From Gammaproteobacteria bacterium (GTDB taxonomy: Bacteria > Pseudomonadota > Gammaproteobacteria > SZUA-152), in assembly GCA_021647705.1 (NCBI GenBank), contig JAKIUF010000003.1, positions 1-64,000 of the forward strand: a stretch of 64,000 nucleotides of DNA, written 5' to 3'. Below are positions 47,300 to 57,122 of the stretch, piece by piece. The notes beneath the pieces were generated by a model. It was not told the DNA's origin, did no database searches, and saw only the letters and a program-made list of their open reading frames with translations. Position 1 is the stretch's first letter. Every line of letters starts with the position of its first letter. A program made the translations under genes and the position numbers.

Positions 47300-47914
47300 T
47301 GGGTGAATATAAGGGCTAAAAACATTTGTTTTAAGAATCACCGGGTATTTAACGCAGAGGTCGCAGAGGCGCAAAGGTCACAGAGAAAAACACTAAAAAC
47401 TTTGCGGCCTCTGTGTTTATAACACACCACTTATCAGTACCATGCAACATAACCTCCCAATACGCTGGAACGATTGTCCGAGAGCTTCTGATGTTGCGCA
47501 GGCTTCAGTCAGACTGCGTGTAACATCAGTGAATAATGAAAATTCAATATAAAGGTGTAGAGGATGAAAAGGGCGAGAGGGTAAGGAGAGAAAGATATAA
47601 AAAATCCTCAAATGTTGTAGATTTTTGCGCCTTTGCGTTAAAAACTTACCTGATTACCCATGAAGCTCAGCCATAAAGTAGAAAATCTAACATCAATAAA
47701 TTCAACTAGTTATAAATAAATTTTCGAATACTTAACTTCATTATGACGAAAAACCCTCAATATGCGCCCTATTTCCACAATACTTTGCAACTCTGTCGAG
47801 GGAGATTTACGTATTTATTGAGGTTACGAGGTTACGCTGAGCTTAGGTTGGCTGCGTTTCATGGGTAATCAGGAAAACTTATTGATTCGTAGCCAAACAG
47901 GCAATGTTCACCGT
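47300..47914. repeat. Gene-free stretch with palindromic repeat copies
   Basis: One copy of the NACGCAGAGG family fills 47346-47422 (TATTTAACGCAGAGGTCGCA to CGGCCTCTGTGTTTATAAC) and a partial right end, TTTTTGCGCCTTTGCGTTAA, lies at 47620-47645. Between and after them I see only AT-rich spacer and no credible gene. Confidence 0.6.
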
Positions 47915-50293
47915 CTATGAAAGGTCAACAATTTGTCCATCAATAAATCCAGGCTTGGGTTTTGAGATATAGTAGCCCTGACCCAGTTCCACGCCCAGTT
48001 CCAGCAAAACTTCAATGATGTGGGCATTTTCCACAAACTCGGCAACACATGGAATCTGTAACCCTTTTGCCAAATCCACAATGGCTTTGACAAATAAACG
48101 ATCATCGCTATCCATATGAAGATTTCGTACAAAGCTGCCATCAATTTTTATATAGTCCACGGGCAAGTTTCTTAAATAGTGAAATGATGAAAAACCGATG
48201 CCAAAATCGTCTAATGCAAATTTGCAACCAATCTCCCGCAATGCGTCAATAAATTCGCGTGCCCTGGAGAGGTTTTCGACAGCTTCGGTTTCTGTTACTT
48301 CAAACATCAGACTTTGAGGGTCGGCACCATAAGTCTGAATTGCTTCCTGGATGTATTCCAGCATACTGACATTACCGAAATGCCTACCTGACAAGTTGAT
48401 TGCCAAACTGATGGGCTTGTGTTTCTTGATACTGTCTGCTTGCGTTTTTATTGCTTCATTTACCACCCATCGATCAATCTCGCGAATGAGCCCAAAACGT
48501 TCTGCCGTTTCAATAAAGGCGCTGGGTGTAATCATTTCACCATCTTCACCTCGCATGCGTAATAAGGCTTCGTAATGTGTGATAAGTCCTGAAGATACTT
48601 CCACTACTGGCTGATAATAAAGCTCAAAGCGCTTGTCCTTTAATGCCCAACGAATACGTTCTTCCCAATGAATTTTTGCCTGCATATTCCACAGTTCCAT
48701 ATCATCGTCACTAAAGACATGTACTTGACCGCGGCCTTTCCGTTTTGCGGTGTACATTGCAGCATCGGCTTTCGCTAATAAATCACTGGGGACCGCACTT
48801 TGTGATGGAAACAGAGCAATGCCAATGCTCGCACTAACGGGAACAATTTTCCCACTATGCTCCAGGTTCTCTTGCGCTAATGCACCTAATAGCGCCATAC
48901 CGACGGTATACGCTTCTTCATAACTGCATTTGGGAATAACCACTCCAAATTCATCACCACCAAGACGCCCGAGAATATCCGTGCGTCGCAATACCTGGGA
49001 CAGTTTGCGTGATACATCCAGTAAATATTCATCACCGTATTGATGCCCATAAGTGTCATTTACATATTTAAATTGATCGAGATCAATAAATAATACGGCT
49101 CCTTGCTGCTGATAGCGTTGAGAATAAGAGGTGGCTCGTTCAAGTTCTTTTTGAAAGCGACGGCGATTGATCAGCCCGGTTAATGAATCATGTTCAGCTA
49201 AATAAACAATGCGATCTTCTGCCGTTTTTTGTTCGGTAATATCCAGAATCAGGCCACGCATAATAGGTTTATTTTCTTCATCCAGCTCGACACTATTGAT
49301 TGCCCGTACCCACAAGTCATGTCCTTGGCGATGTGTCATGCGAAAATCAACGGTAAATGATTCGCCTTTTTTTGTATGCACCGCAATCGTTTCTTCCAGC
49401 CAAGTTTTATCTGTGGGAAAAACATGACTTGCCCAAAAGTCTGCCTTTAACCAGTCTGATACAGGATAACCCATGAGGTTTTGTGCCTCTCGACTGACAA
49501 AAGTAAATTGATATCCGGGTGGGCGAGCTTCCATTACCACTGCATCGATACCATCCAGCAATGCTTGCATGAAGCGGGTTTCACGCTCCAGAGCATCATG
49601 TTCTTTTGTTAATGCTACCCTGGTTTCACTGAGATGTTGGGCAAGGTGATTAAATGTAGCTGCCAGTTCTCCCACCCCGCTTTTGCTGTTGGATACAATT
49701 CGGTAATCCAGTTGATCCTGAGATAGGGCTTTTGCACCTTCTTCCAGTTGGCGTAGGTTTCGTGTGAAATATAAAGCAATTAATAATGTTGCTGACAGAG
49801 TGATTGCTACGCCTAACAGAGCGGTCAATAAATTTTGGAATCGTGTTTTTTGAATTAATATCTTTGCTGCGGAGAGTGAATAGCCAAGCCGTAAACGGCC
49901 TAATATTTTTCCTTCAAAGCGTAGTGGCATTTCAACATCAAATACACCATCCAATAACGCGGACTGGTAGTTTGTATCTGTACTTTTGTTGACCGGCAGT
50001 ATGCCTAATTGTGCAATAACATGGCCTTGTTGACTTTTGACTTCTGCATAAACCAGTTTGTCAAATTCTGAAAATTGATTGAATACATCTTGTAAAACGG
50101 CGGTGTCATTATAAACAAGGCCAGGTACGAGTGCCTTTGATAATAGGTGGCTTTCTGACTGCAGCATGTCTTCATACATTTCTATGTGGCTGTCTGTTGT
50201 TAGTTTGCTGCTATTCCAAACTAACAGAAACAACATCAGCATTTGCAGTGCTACAATCAGTAGAATCAGTCGGGTTGATAATCTTATGCGCAT
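47915..50293 (-). CDS. Membrane sensor with HAMP, PAS, GGDEF and EAL domains
   Basis: This 792-residue protein should sense an envelope signal and make or degrade c-di-GMP. TM helices lie at about 9-27 and 157-177, enclosing a periplasmic sensor. A HAMP-like linker (about 178-230), a PAS domain (about 240-355), GGDEF with active-site GGDEF at 445-449, and an EAL domain beginning near 545 with E575-A-L follow. The GGDEF motif is intact, so diguanylate cyclase activity is possible. The EAL domain has HYEALLRM, DDFGIGFSSF and the late E residues, so phosphodiesterase activity is likely too. It is alone between repeats and a terminator-rich gap. Confidence 0.93.
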   Translation of the reverse strand: MRIRLSTRLILLIVALQMLMLFLLVWNSSKLTTDSHIEMYEDMLQSESHLLSKALVPGLVYNDTAVLQDVFNQFSEFDKLVYAEVKSQQGHVIAQLGILPVNKSTDTNYQSALLDGVFDVEMPLRFEGKILGRLRLGYSLSAAKILIQKTRFQNLLTALLGVAITLSATLLIALYFTRNLRQLEEGAKALSQDQLDYRIVSNSKSGVGELAATFNHLAQHLSETRVALTKEHDALERETRFMQALLDGIDAVVMEARPPGYQFTFVSREAQNLMGYPVSDWLKADFWASHVFPTDKTWLEETIAVHTKKGESFTVDFRMTHRQGHDLWVRAINSVELDEENKPIMRGLILDITEQKTAEDRIVYLAEHDSLTGLINRRRFQKELERATSYSQRYQQQGAVLFIDLDQFKYVNDTYGHQYGDEYLLDVSRKLSQVLRRTDILGRLGGDEFGVVIPKCSYEEAYTVGMALLGALAQENLEHSGKIVPVSASIGIALFPSQSAVPSDLLAKADAAMYTAKRKGRGQVHVFSDDDMELWNMQAKIHWEERIRWALKDKRFELYYQPVVEVSSGLITHYEALLRMRGEDGEMITPSAFIETAERFGLIREIDRWVVNEAIKTQADSIKKHKPISLAINLSGRHFGNVSMLEYIQEAIQTYGADPQSLMFEVTETEAVENLSRAREFIDALREIGCKFALDDFGIGFSSFHYLRNLPVDYIKIDGSFVRNLHMDSDDRLFVKAIVDLAKGLQIPCVAEFVENAHIIEVLLELGVELGQGYYISKPKPGFIDGQIVDLS

Positions 50294-50454
50294 TTTTTTA
50301 TTTGCTCACAGTCAACCAACGAAAAATGTCCCAATATAAGGATAGCGGACTCTTTGGCTAAAACCTTAAGCGGGCTAAAATAAGTTTGCTTGTTGGGCGT
50401 CCGCTGCCGTTTATTGGTAGTCGTACATAACCACAGGTTACGGATCGATGGGTG

Positions 50455-50919
50455 TTATTGCGTAAAGAATTTTTGTCGGAAGTTGACCGTCATGGACTGG
50501 GAGCTGCCTTCGGGAAGAATTTTCAGCGTGAAGTTCAGCATTTCTTCATGGGCCACATGAAATTCGCTTAAATAATAAATGGCATTATTTTTGTTCACTT
50601 CACGCACCTTTAAGGTGCGGAGCTGTCCCGTAAGATTGCTTGCACTGATGGTAATGTCTGCGCGTACGGGTTTGTTACCCGAGTCAGTTTTTTTAAGCAC
50701 CGAAATATTGACCATTCCGCGATTTTTGCTGCGCACAATGTTGTATGTGGCAGCCATTTTAGGCTGTAATGTATCGGTATTAAATGCATTGTAGTGTACG
50801 GTATAGTCACCAAAGACCTGTGGCTCACCAGCTTGGCTGAGGCCGCACATCAAAAGAAAAATGCCGGTTATGTACAGGTTTTTGAAAAAATGGTTTTGGT
50901 ACGTCTTATTTTTATCCAC
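50455..50919 (-). CDS. DUF4426-family periplasmic protein
   Basis: The 154-residue protein has a signal peptide (about 1-30, ending SQA-GEP) and a beta-rich domain with FGDYTVHYNAFNTDTLQP, the start of DUF4426. In Pseudomonas this gene lies after yggT; here a dynamin-like gene separates them. Starts at GTG, with GGGGAAG upstream. Function unknown. Confidence 0.8.
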   Translation of the reverse strand: MDKNKTYQNHFFKNLYITGIFLLMCGLSQAGEPQVFGDYTVHYNAFNTDTLQPKMAATYNIVRSKNRGMVNISVLKKTDSGNKPVRADITISASNLTGQLRTLKVREVNKNNAIYYLSEFHVAHEEMLNFTLKILPEGSSQSMTVNFRQKFFTQ

Positions 50920-51231
50920 GATGACTTCCCCACTGCATTGATAGCTAACAAGCTTGATTCAACCATCGTGAATAATCTCATCAATGTCAACCATGTTTTT
51001 TTCTCAGGAATAAAATGTATCCTGTTTTCTTAAGTTTTTTTATCGGTATATAGGCTAATTCAATCATGTATGCATGATTTTGGTCCGTTGATGTTTCATT
51101 TTCGTCACTGCTGGAGCCTCAGTCATTTTTTTGGTTTTACAGGGCTGAATAAACGTCAGGCCGCTATGCGCGGCCTGGGATGAGGAAGTTAATATACCTT
51201 ACAAAAATAGAGGTTATATATAAAAAGAAAA
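50920..51231. terminator. Spacer with a GC-rich hairpin after the dynamin gene
   Basis: CAGGCCGC (51157-51164) and GCGGCCTG (51170-51177) form a strong stem 55 bp beyond the dynamin stop on the minus strand. The T-run after it is weak, so it is a possible rather than clear terminator. The rest holds the promoter side of the DUF4426 gene and no gene. Confidence 0.4.
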
Positions 51232-53199
51232 TTATGAGGCAGCAACAGCCTTTTGATTGCTCGCTTGTAATGGGGACAATGGTGTATTCACGGCTTCAAG
51301 CACGTCGTTAATGGTATCCAGCTGGCTCATCAATTCTTCGCTCTGGTTTTCCAAATCGGTAATATTATCAGTGAGTTTTTCACGGGAGTTTTTAATTTTC
51401 TGCAAGTTGGCCAGGCGTTTTTCCAGTTGAATTTTACGTTCTTTAATACGTGCTGCCAGAGGGCGCATTACACTGCCGGCCCAATCTTCGGCATCCTGGT
51501 TGGCACGGAAGAAAATATTCCGTGCGTGGCTTACCAGCGAGACAATAAATTTTTTCACCACAAAGCTTTGCTCGGTCATAACCGTCATGGAGCTGTCTCT
51601 GAAATCAGCGGCTTTTTTATAGAGTTGATCCAGTTCTCGGCTGTAGCGTGCGGTGGTAAACAGTGTGGGGTTAAGGTCAGTGAAACCATGCTCATCGCGG
51701 AAACGGTCATAAATTGATTGCACAATCCCGTTGGATTTTTCGACCTGATAATTCACTTGGGTCATATTATCCCGTGTGCCCTCAAAAAAATGTTTCATAT
51801 TATTTTTCAGGCCATGGGTAGTCCAGCTGTCTACCATGTCGGTGCGTGTTTTTGTGATCAACTTATCCATGGAATCTAGCCCCAGGGCTTCGATCAGTGA
51901 TACCAGTTGCCGTTTCAGCACATGACGGCTGGTTTGAAAATTTTCCACGTCTTTCTGGTAAATACTCTGTTCGGTCCGCAGTTTTTGCATGGTTTCCATG
52001 AGGACATCCGCGCTTTTCCCTGACAGGGAGCGTAGCTCATCCAGTTGTTGTTGCACGGCTTCATGGCGCTCCACTAATACCCCTCGGGTGATTTCTACCA
52101 TGGAGCCAATGCGTGAGACGATGTTTTCGCGTACCAGGTATTGTTTTGCGGGTAGCACGTCGTCTGAAAGTGTGGCTTCCAAAGCCAGCAAGCCACTTTT
52201 TTTCAGTAGTTCTTCATTGTTTTTAACGCGTGCCAGCAAACCTTTTTGTGCGGACACAGGATAGATTGTGCTGGCTTCAATATTGAGCATTTTTGCGGTT
52301 TTGTCCACTTGCTCCTGAATATTGGCATTAATGGTGGCTTCATCTTGTAGCTCATCCCAGAGGGTATCAATTTTGTTCAGCACGACGATAAGCCCGCCGT
52401 TTTCTTTGTTTTCACGAAATGCCTGGGCGTGTTGACGCCAGATTTCCATATCTGTCTTGGTGGCACCGGTATCAGCAGCAAGCACAAAAATTACGGCTTG
52501 TGCATTGGGCAGCATATCCATCGTCAGTTCTGGTTCGGAACCCATGGCATTTAATCCCGGGGTATCCAGAATCACCAAGCCCTGTTTGAGCAGGGGATGA
52601 GGGAAGCTGATCATGACATGACGCCACATAGGAATTTCAACGCTGACCGGGGGGATTTCACACTGTTCAAATTCTTCTGTGCTATACAGCTCTAACTGAA
52701 TCGCACTTTCTACAGGCACGGACTTGGTTTTTATGATTTCCTTGAAGGCTTCCACCATATGTTCTGGTGAGTCCACATCCAGGTCAGTGTTGATCCAGTT
52801 ATTGGCGTCTTGTTTATATTCGCTGATGCTGGTGTCTTCGAGACGGGTTTCGATGGGCAGCATACGAATATAGGGTTTTTCTGCTTTGGCATCGTAAAAC
52901 AATTCGGTGGGGCACATGGTGGTGCGCCCAGCAGAAGAAGGCAGCAGACGACGTTGATAATTGGCAAAAAAGATCGAGTTGATCAATTCGGTTTTGCCCC
53001 GCGAAAATTCCGCCGCAAAACCAATGGTAATGTGGTCTGAGTCCAGCGCATCAAGAATTTCATACATGCGCAAATCATCTTCCGGGGTGCTCATATCGTG
53101 TTCCGATAGCCACTCCCGGTAGGCCTTTATGTGGCTGATAATGTCTTCTTTCCAGCGACTATAGGCTTCTAATTGTTCTGTAAACTGGTCTTTTGCCAT
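51232..53199 (-). CDS. Dynamin-like GTPase
   Basis: From the ATG at 53199 the protein has about 655 residues. GTPase motifs are in order: a P-loop AEFSRGKT near 63-70, a threonine-containing switch region, G3 DTPGLNA and G4 NKID. The rest is long helices, including a coiled coil in the last 80 residues (LEKRLANLQKIKNSREKLTDN and after). Bacterial dynamins bind and remodel membranes or protect them; the role here is not known. It sits between yggT and the DUF4426 gene. A TTG five codons upstream is a less likely start. Confidence 0.85.
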   Translation of the reverse strand: MAKDQFTEQLEAYSRWKEDIISHIKAYREWLSEHDMSTPEDDLRMYEILDALDSDHITIGFAAEFSRGKTELINSIFFANYQRRLLPSSAGRTTMCPTELFYDAKAEKPYIRMLPIETRLEDTSISEYKQDANNWINTDLDVDSPEHMVEAFKEIIKTKSVPVESAIQLELYSTEEFEQCEIPPVSVEIPMWRHVMISFPHPLLKQGLVILDTPGLNAMGSEPELTMDMLPNAQAVIFVLAADTGATKTDMEIWRQHAQAFRENKENGGLIVVLNKIDTLWDELQDEATINANIQEQVDKTAKMLNIEASTIYPVSAQKGLLARVKNNEELLKKSGLLALEATLSDDVLPAKQYLVRENIVSRIGSMVEITRGVLVERHEAVQQQLDELRSLSGKSADVLMETMQKLRTEQSIYQKDVENFQTSRHVLKRQLVSLIEALGLDSMDKLITKTRTDMVDSWTTHGLKNNMKHFFEGTRDNMTQVNYQVEKSNGIVQSIYDRFRDEHGFTDLNPTLFTTARYSRELDQLYKKAADFRDSSMTVMTEQSFVVKKFIVSLVSHARNIFFRANQDAEDWAGSVMRPLAARIKERKIQLEKRLANLQKIKNSREKLTDNITDLENQSEELMSQLDTINDVLEAVNTPLSPLQASNQKAVAAS

Positions 53200-53457
53200 C
53201 CCGTTGTTACCCAAATTGACTTATTTAAAGTCCGCGCAGGGCCGAAAATACCGTACACGGCTGACATCTTGCTATCAATTAACGGCCAAAGATTCGGGAA
53301 GTTTAGTCCAGGTGGTTGATGAAAAACGAGAATTTCCCGTGTTCCGACCAGTGGCTCAAAATACCGCGCAAACGGTTATTTTTTGTCGATTTTTCGAAAT
53401 GTTGATGTGGAATGCAAGGGTATGTGGAAGGTGTGGCCCAGGGGTTAGATAATACTT

Positions 53458-54042
53458 TCAGCCGAAGGCCAGGCCTCGACCAAGATCTCTAATCGGTGCT
53501 ACCAGCAAAATGGTCAGTAACTGAATAACAATCATCGCCACAATCGGTGACAAATCAAAACCGTGGATTGGAGGCAGGATACGTCGAGCTCGCCCCAGTA
53601 TGGGTTCGTTGAGGCTATACAGCAAAGCCACAGCGGGATTATGGCCACCCGGACTTACCCAGCTGAGCACTACCTGGATCAAAATAGTGAAAAAATAGAT
53701 TTGAAATAACAGCGACAGCAATTCTGCCACGGCCAGTATGATCAGACCAATTGGCTGAAAACTGACGCCGCTGATCAGTCCTATCGCTAGCAATTCCAGA
53801 ATCTGCAAAATCAATAATAGTAGCAGCGAGGCTATATCAATACCGCCCAGGCTGGGGATCACTCGTCGTAATGGCACCAACGGTGGATTGGTCACTTTCA
53901 CTAAAAACTGAGAGATAGGGTTATAAAAATCAGCGCGCACTACCGCCAGCAAAAAACGCAGCAGTACCGCACCCATGTACAGCCCAAATAAGGTCTGCAC
54001 CAAAAATACCCCGGCATTACCGGCGTAAGAGCCTCCCATCAT
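53458..54042 (-). CDS. yggT: YggT family membrane protein
   Basis: The 194-residue protein has four or more membrane helices in two YggT repeats, each with a LLRFLLAVVRADFYNPISQFLVKVTNPPLVPLRRVIP-like motif (the second: VALLYSLNEPILGRARRILPPI). It lies 10 bp after proC, the usual context. Linked in some bacteria to osmotic stress; exact role unknown. Confidence 0.9.
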   Translation of the reverse strand: MMGGSYAGNAGVFLVQTLFGLYMGAVLLRFLLAVVRADFYNPISQFLVKVTNPPLVPLRRVIPSLGGIDIASLLLLLILQILELLAIGLISGVSFQPIGLIILAVAELLSLLFQIYFFTILIQVVLSWVSPGGHNPAVALLYSLNEPILGRARRILPPIHGFDLSPIVAMIVIQLLTILLVAPIRDLGRGLAFG

Positions 54043-54052
54043 ATTTCCCTCA

Positions 54053-54895
54053 CTATTTTGTTTTGCCCAACGATTTAGCCAGCTCCCGGGAGCGATCAGA
54101 TGCGGCTTTGAGCACCTGGGCCATCAAGCCGTCGATATCCTGTTCTGCCATTACCCGCAGACCTTGTTCTGTGGTACCGCCGGGCGAGGTCACTCGTTCA
54201 CGCAGAGCACCCACAGCTTCACTGCTTTCCAGTGCCATCTTGGCGGCACCCAATGCGGTCTGCAAGGTGAGCAGGTGCGCAGTTTCTGTGGAAAGTCCCA
54301 GCTGGGTGCCCGCAGTTTCCATGGCCTCCATGATGCGGAAAAAGTAGGCTGGACCGCTGCCGGATAAGGCGGTGACGGCATCCATTTGATCCTCTTTTTC
54401 CACCCAGAGTGCCAGTCCCACGGCACGCAAAATGGATTCGGCCAGATCCCGTTGTGTGTCATTGACCTGTGCATTAGCGAACAAGCCTGTGGCTCCGGTT
54501 TGCAACAATGCCGGGGTGTTGGGCATGGCACGCACCACAGCAATTTCGCTACCCGTTTCACCACCCAGCCAGCGGTTAAGGTCGGCGCTACGAATGCCCG
54601 CAGCAATGGTGATTACCAATGGCTGGTATTTCTGGACGGCAGGTGCCAGTGCTTCGGCCACTGACTGTAGCATCTGGGGTTTGACCGCCAGCACCAATAC
54701 GTCTGCATCGACGGTGGCTGTCACATTATCCGCTTCAGTATTCACGCCAAAATGGCGGGCGAGAGAATCGCGGGTGCCGACGGCGGGGTCGGCTACGGTA
54801 ATTTGCTTTGCGGGCAGTTTGTCTGCCAGTAGACCGCCGATGAGACTGGCTGCCATATTGCCGCCGCCGATAAATGTCAGTTTGATTTGTTTCAT
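54053..54895 (-). CDS. proC: Pyrroline-5-carboxylate reductase
   Basis: ProC reduces pyrroline-5-carboxylate to proline with NAD(P)H. The 280-residue protein has the Rossmann start FIGGGNMAASLIGG, VRAMPNTPALLQTGATG, the ALSGSGPAYFF motif and the signature region VTSPGGTTEQGLRVM. Normal length. It follows yggS, the classical yggS-proC-yggT operon. Confidence 0.97.
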   Translation of the reverse strand: MKQIKLTFIGGGNMAASLIGGLLADKLPAKQITVADPAVGTRDSLARHFGVNTEADNVTATVDADVLVLAVKPQMLQSVAEALAPAVQKYQPLVITIAAGIRSADLNRWLGGETGSEIAVVRAMPNTPALLQTGATGLFANAQVNDTQRDLAESILRAVGLALWVEKEDQMDAVTALSGSGPAYFFRIMEAMETAGTQLGLSTETAHLLTLQTALGAAKMALESSEAVGALRERVTSPGGTTEQGLRVMAEQDIDGLMAQVLKAASDRSRELAKSLGKTK

Positions 54896-54932
54896 AATGG
54901 TAATGGTTCACCAGATGACGAATAAAAACAAG

Positions 54933-55688
54933 TTAATCCACAGTTGCTTGTGCCGCACGCGGGCCAAAAATACCGGTGCCAATGCGCACGATGGTCGCGC
55001 CTTCGGCGATTGCAGCCTCAAGATCTGCGGACATGCCCATGGACAGCGTATCCCATTCCGCCTCTGCCATTTCTGGAGCCTGTGAAAGGCTCAGCGAATG
55101 AAAGGCCTTACGCACGATAGCAAAGGCTGCCCGTTGTGCAGCCATGTTTCTGCTGGCGGCTGGAATGGCCATTAAGCCGCGTAAACGCAAATTCGGTAAT
55201 GCGGCCACTTGCGAGGCTAGCGCCGGGAGTGCGTCGAGACTGACCCCGGATTTGCTGGTTTCACCGCTGACATTTATCTGTAAGCACACGTTTAGTGGCG
55301 GTAAACTGGTGGGGCGCTGATTATTAAGTCGCTGGGCAATTTTTATGCGGTCCACACTGTGTACCCACTGAAATAACTGTGCAATGGCCTGGGTTTTGTT
55401 GGACTGGATCGGCCCGATGAAGTGCCATTGCGCATTCAGTTCGGCCAATTGTGTTATTTTGTCTGCGGCCTCCTGTAAATAATTTTCACCAAAGGCGCTG
55501 CCAATTCCTGGTAGGGCTAGTGCCGTCAGCTCTGCCAGTTTATGTGCTGGTTGGGTTTTGCTCACCGGTAAAATCTGTACGGAGCCTGGCTCACGTTTGT
55601 ACGTTTTTTCGGCAAGACGCACCCGTGCCACCAGCTTGTGCAAGCGTTGCTCGATGTCTGTCTTGCCGCAGAGGTGATTCTCAGGCAT
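54933..55688 (-). CDS. yggS: PLP-binding protein YggS (PLPHP)
   Basis: This is the PLP-homeostasis protein of the alanine-racemase fold. In the 251 residues the lysine for PLP lies in ILPVSKTQPAHKL, with FGENYLQEAADK, WHFIGPIQSNK, LSMGMSADLEAAIAEGATIVRIGTGIFG following. It binds PLP without a known enzymatic activity and influences vitamin B6 and amino-acid balance. A TTG at 55694 is less likely than the ATG at 55688. It is divergent from pilT. Confidence 0.95.
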   Translation of the reverse strand: MPENHLCGKTDIEQRLHKLVARVRLAEKTYKREPGSVQILPVSKTQPAHKLAELTALALPGIGSAFGENYLQEAADKITQLAELNAQWHFIGPIQSNKTQAIAQLFQWVHSVDRIKIAQRLNNQRPTSLPPLNVCLQINVSGETSKSGVSLDALPALASQVAALPNLRLRGLMAIPAASRNMAAQRAAFAIVRKAFHSLSLSQAPEMAEAEWDTLSMGMSADLEAAIAEGATIVRIGTGIFGPRAAQATVD

Positions 55689-55880
55689 GGTCAATTTGCT
55701 TTAGGTTGCGGTATCGTTTTGCGGTATTTTATGCGACACGCATCAACGTGCCGGAATATCAAGAATTCTACACTAACGGTCGTTATGAATTGCGATAGAG
55801 TGTGGTGTTATTAATCACCGACAATAAATATTCAATAAACCTCGTTTAAAAATAAACAGTAATGTACTGCGGGAGCCCCG

Positions 55881-56918
55881 ATGGATATCTCTGAACTGCT
55901 GGCCTTCAGCGTCAAAAACAACGCCTCTGATTTACATCTCTCTGCTGGAGAGCCGCCGATGATTCGTGTCGATGGTGAAATTCGCCGTATTAATGTTCCC
56001 CCTATGGACCACAAAACGGTGCATGCGTTGATTTATGACATTATGAATGACCGTCAGCGCAAAGATTATGAAGAATTTCTTGAGGTGGATTTTTCATTTG
56101 AAATTCCTGATCTGGCGCGTTTTCGTGTTAATGCTTTTAATCACCAGCGTGGCGCAGGCGCAGTATTTCGTACGATCCCCAGCACTATCCTTAATTTTGA
56201 ACAATTGGGTTGCCCGGCCATTTTTGCGGATATTGCCGAAACTCCGCGTGGTCTGGTGTTGGTTACGGGCCCAACCGGCTCGGGTAAGTCCACAACCCTG
56301 GCGGCCATGGTTGATTACAAAAACGATACCGACCACGGTCACATTCTTACCATCGAAGATCCGATTGAGTTTGTGCATAAATCCAAAAAATCGCTGATTA
56401 ATCAGCGTGAGGTACATCGTCATACTCTGGGTTTCAATGAGGCATTGCGTTCGGCATTGCGTGAAGATCCCGACGTGATTCTGGTGGGCGAAATGCGTGA
56501 CCCGGAAACCATCCGCTTGGCGTTGACTGCCGCAGAAACAGGTCACTTAGTGTTCGGCACGCTGCATACCAGCTCTGCTGCTAAGACCATTGACCGTATT
56601 ATCGATGTATTTCCTGCCGCAGAAAAAGAAATGGTACGTTCCATGTTATCGGAATCACTACGTGCAGTTATTTCGCAGACACTGATGAAAAAAGTGGGTG
56701 GTGGGCGTATTGCCGCACACGAAATTATGATCGCCAATCCGGCTATTCGTAACTTGATTCGTGAAGCCAAAGTGGCACAAATGTATTCCGCGATCCAGAC
56801 CGGGCAAGGCAGTGGCATGAAAACACTTGACCAGGATTTGCAGTCATTGTTGAAAAAAGGCGTTATTACCAAGCAGGAGGCCGCCTCCAAGGCAATGAAT
56901 AAAGATACCTTTATGTAA
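55881..56918 (+). CDS. pilT: Type IV pilus retraction ATPase PilT
   Basis: PilT drives pilus retraction and twitching motility. The 345-residue protein shows the N-terminal PAS-like domain (SDLHLSAGEPPMIRVDGE), Walker A GPTGSGKST at about 130-138, Walker B VILVGEMRDPETIRLAL, the Asp box TIEDPIEF, the His box GHLVFGTLHT and the AIRNLIREAK motif typical of PilT. GGGAG precedes the ATG. pilU follows after 204 bp. Confidence 0.97.
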   Translation: MDISELLAFSVKNNASDLHLSAGEPPMIRVDGEIRRINVPPMDHKTVHALIYDIMNDRQRKDYEEFLEVDFSFEIPDLARFRVNAFNHQRGAGAVFRTIPSTILNFEQLGCPAIFADIAETPRGLVLVTGPTGSGKSTTLAAMVDYKNDTDHGHILTIEDPIEFVHKSKKSLINQREVHRHTLGFNEALRSALREDPDVILVGEMRDPETIRLALTAAETGHLVFGTLHTSSAAKTIDRIIDVFPAAEKEMVRSMLSESLRAVISQTLMKKVGGGRIAAHEIMIANPAIRNLIREAKVAQMYSAIQTGQGSGMKTLDQDLQSLLKKGVITKQEAASKAMNKDTFM

Positions 56919-57122
56919 TCCAAATCCTACAAGCGTGTGTATTGGCATAGCAGTAAGTTGTTGATCTGTATGGCAGGATGAAATTTTTTGCTCATTGCGA
57001 TCATGTGGGTTGGAAATATAAATCGTCTATAGATCGGGAATGGTTATTAAATGTGCGGATCATTTTTTTATGCGCAGGCGTATAACTAGCGCAGACTTAC
57101 TTTAGAGACAATCTTTATACTC

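Noticed and set aside
47541-47645. Second full repeat unit after exonuclease III
   Set aside because: Only the right end (TTTGCGCCTTTGCGTTAA) is convincing; the left part is purine-rich spacer, so it is kept as a partial copy.
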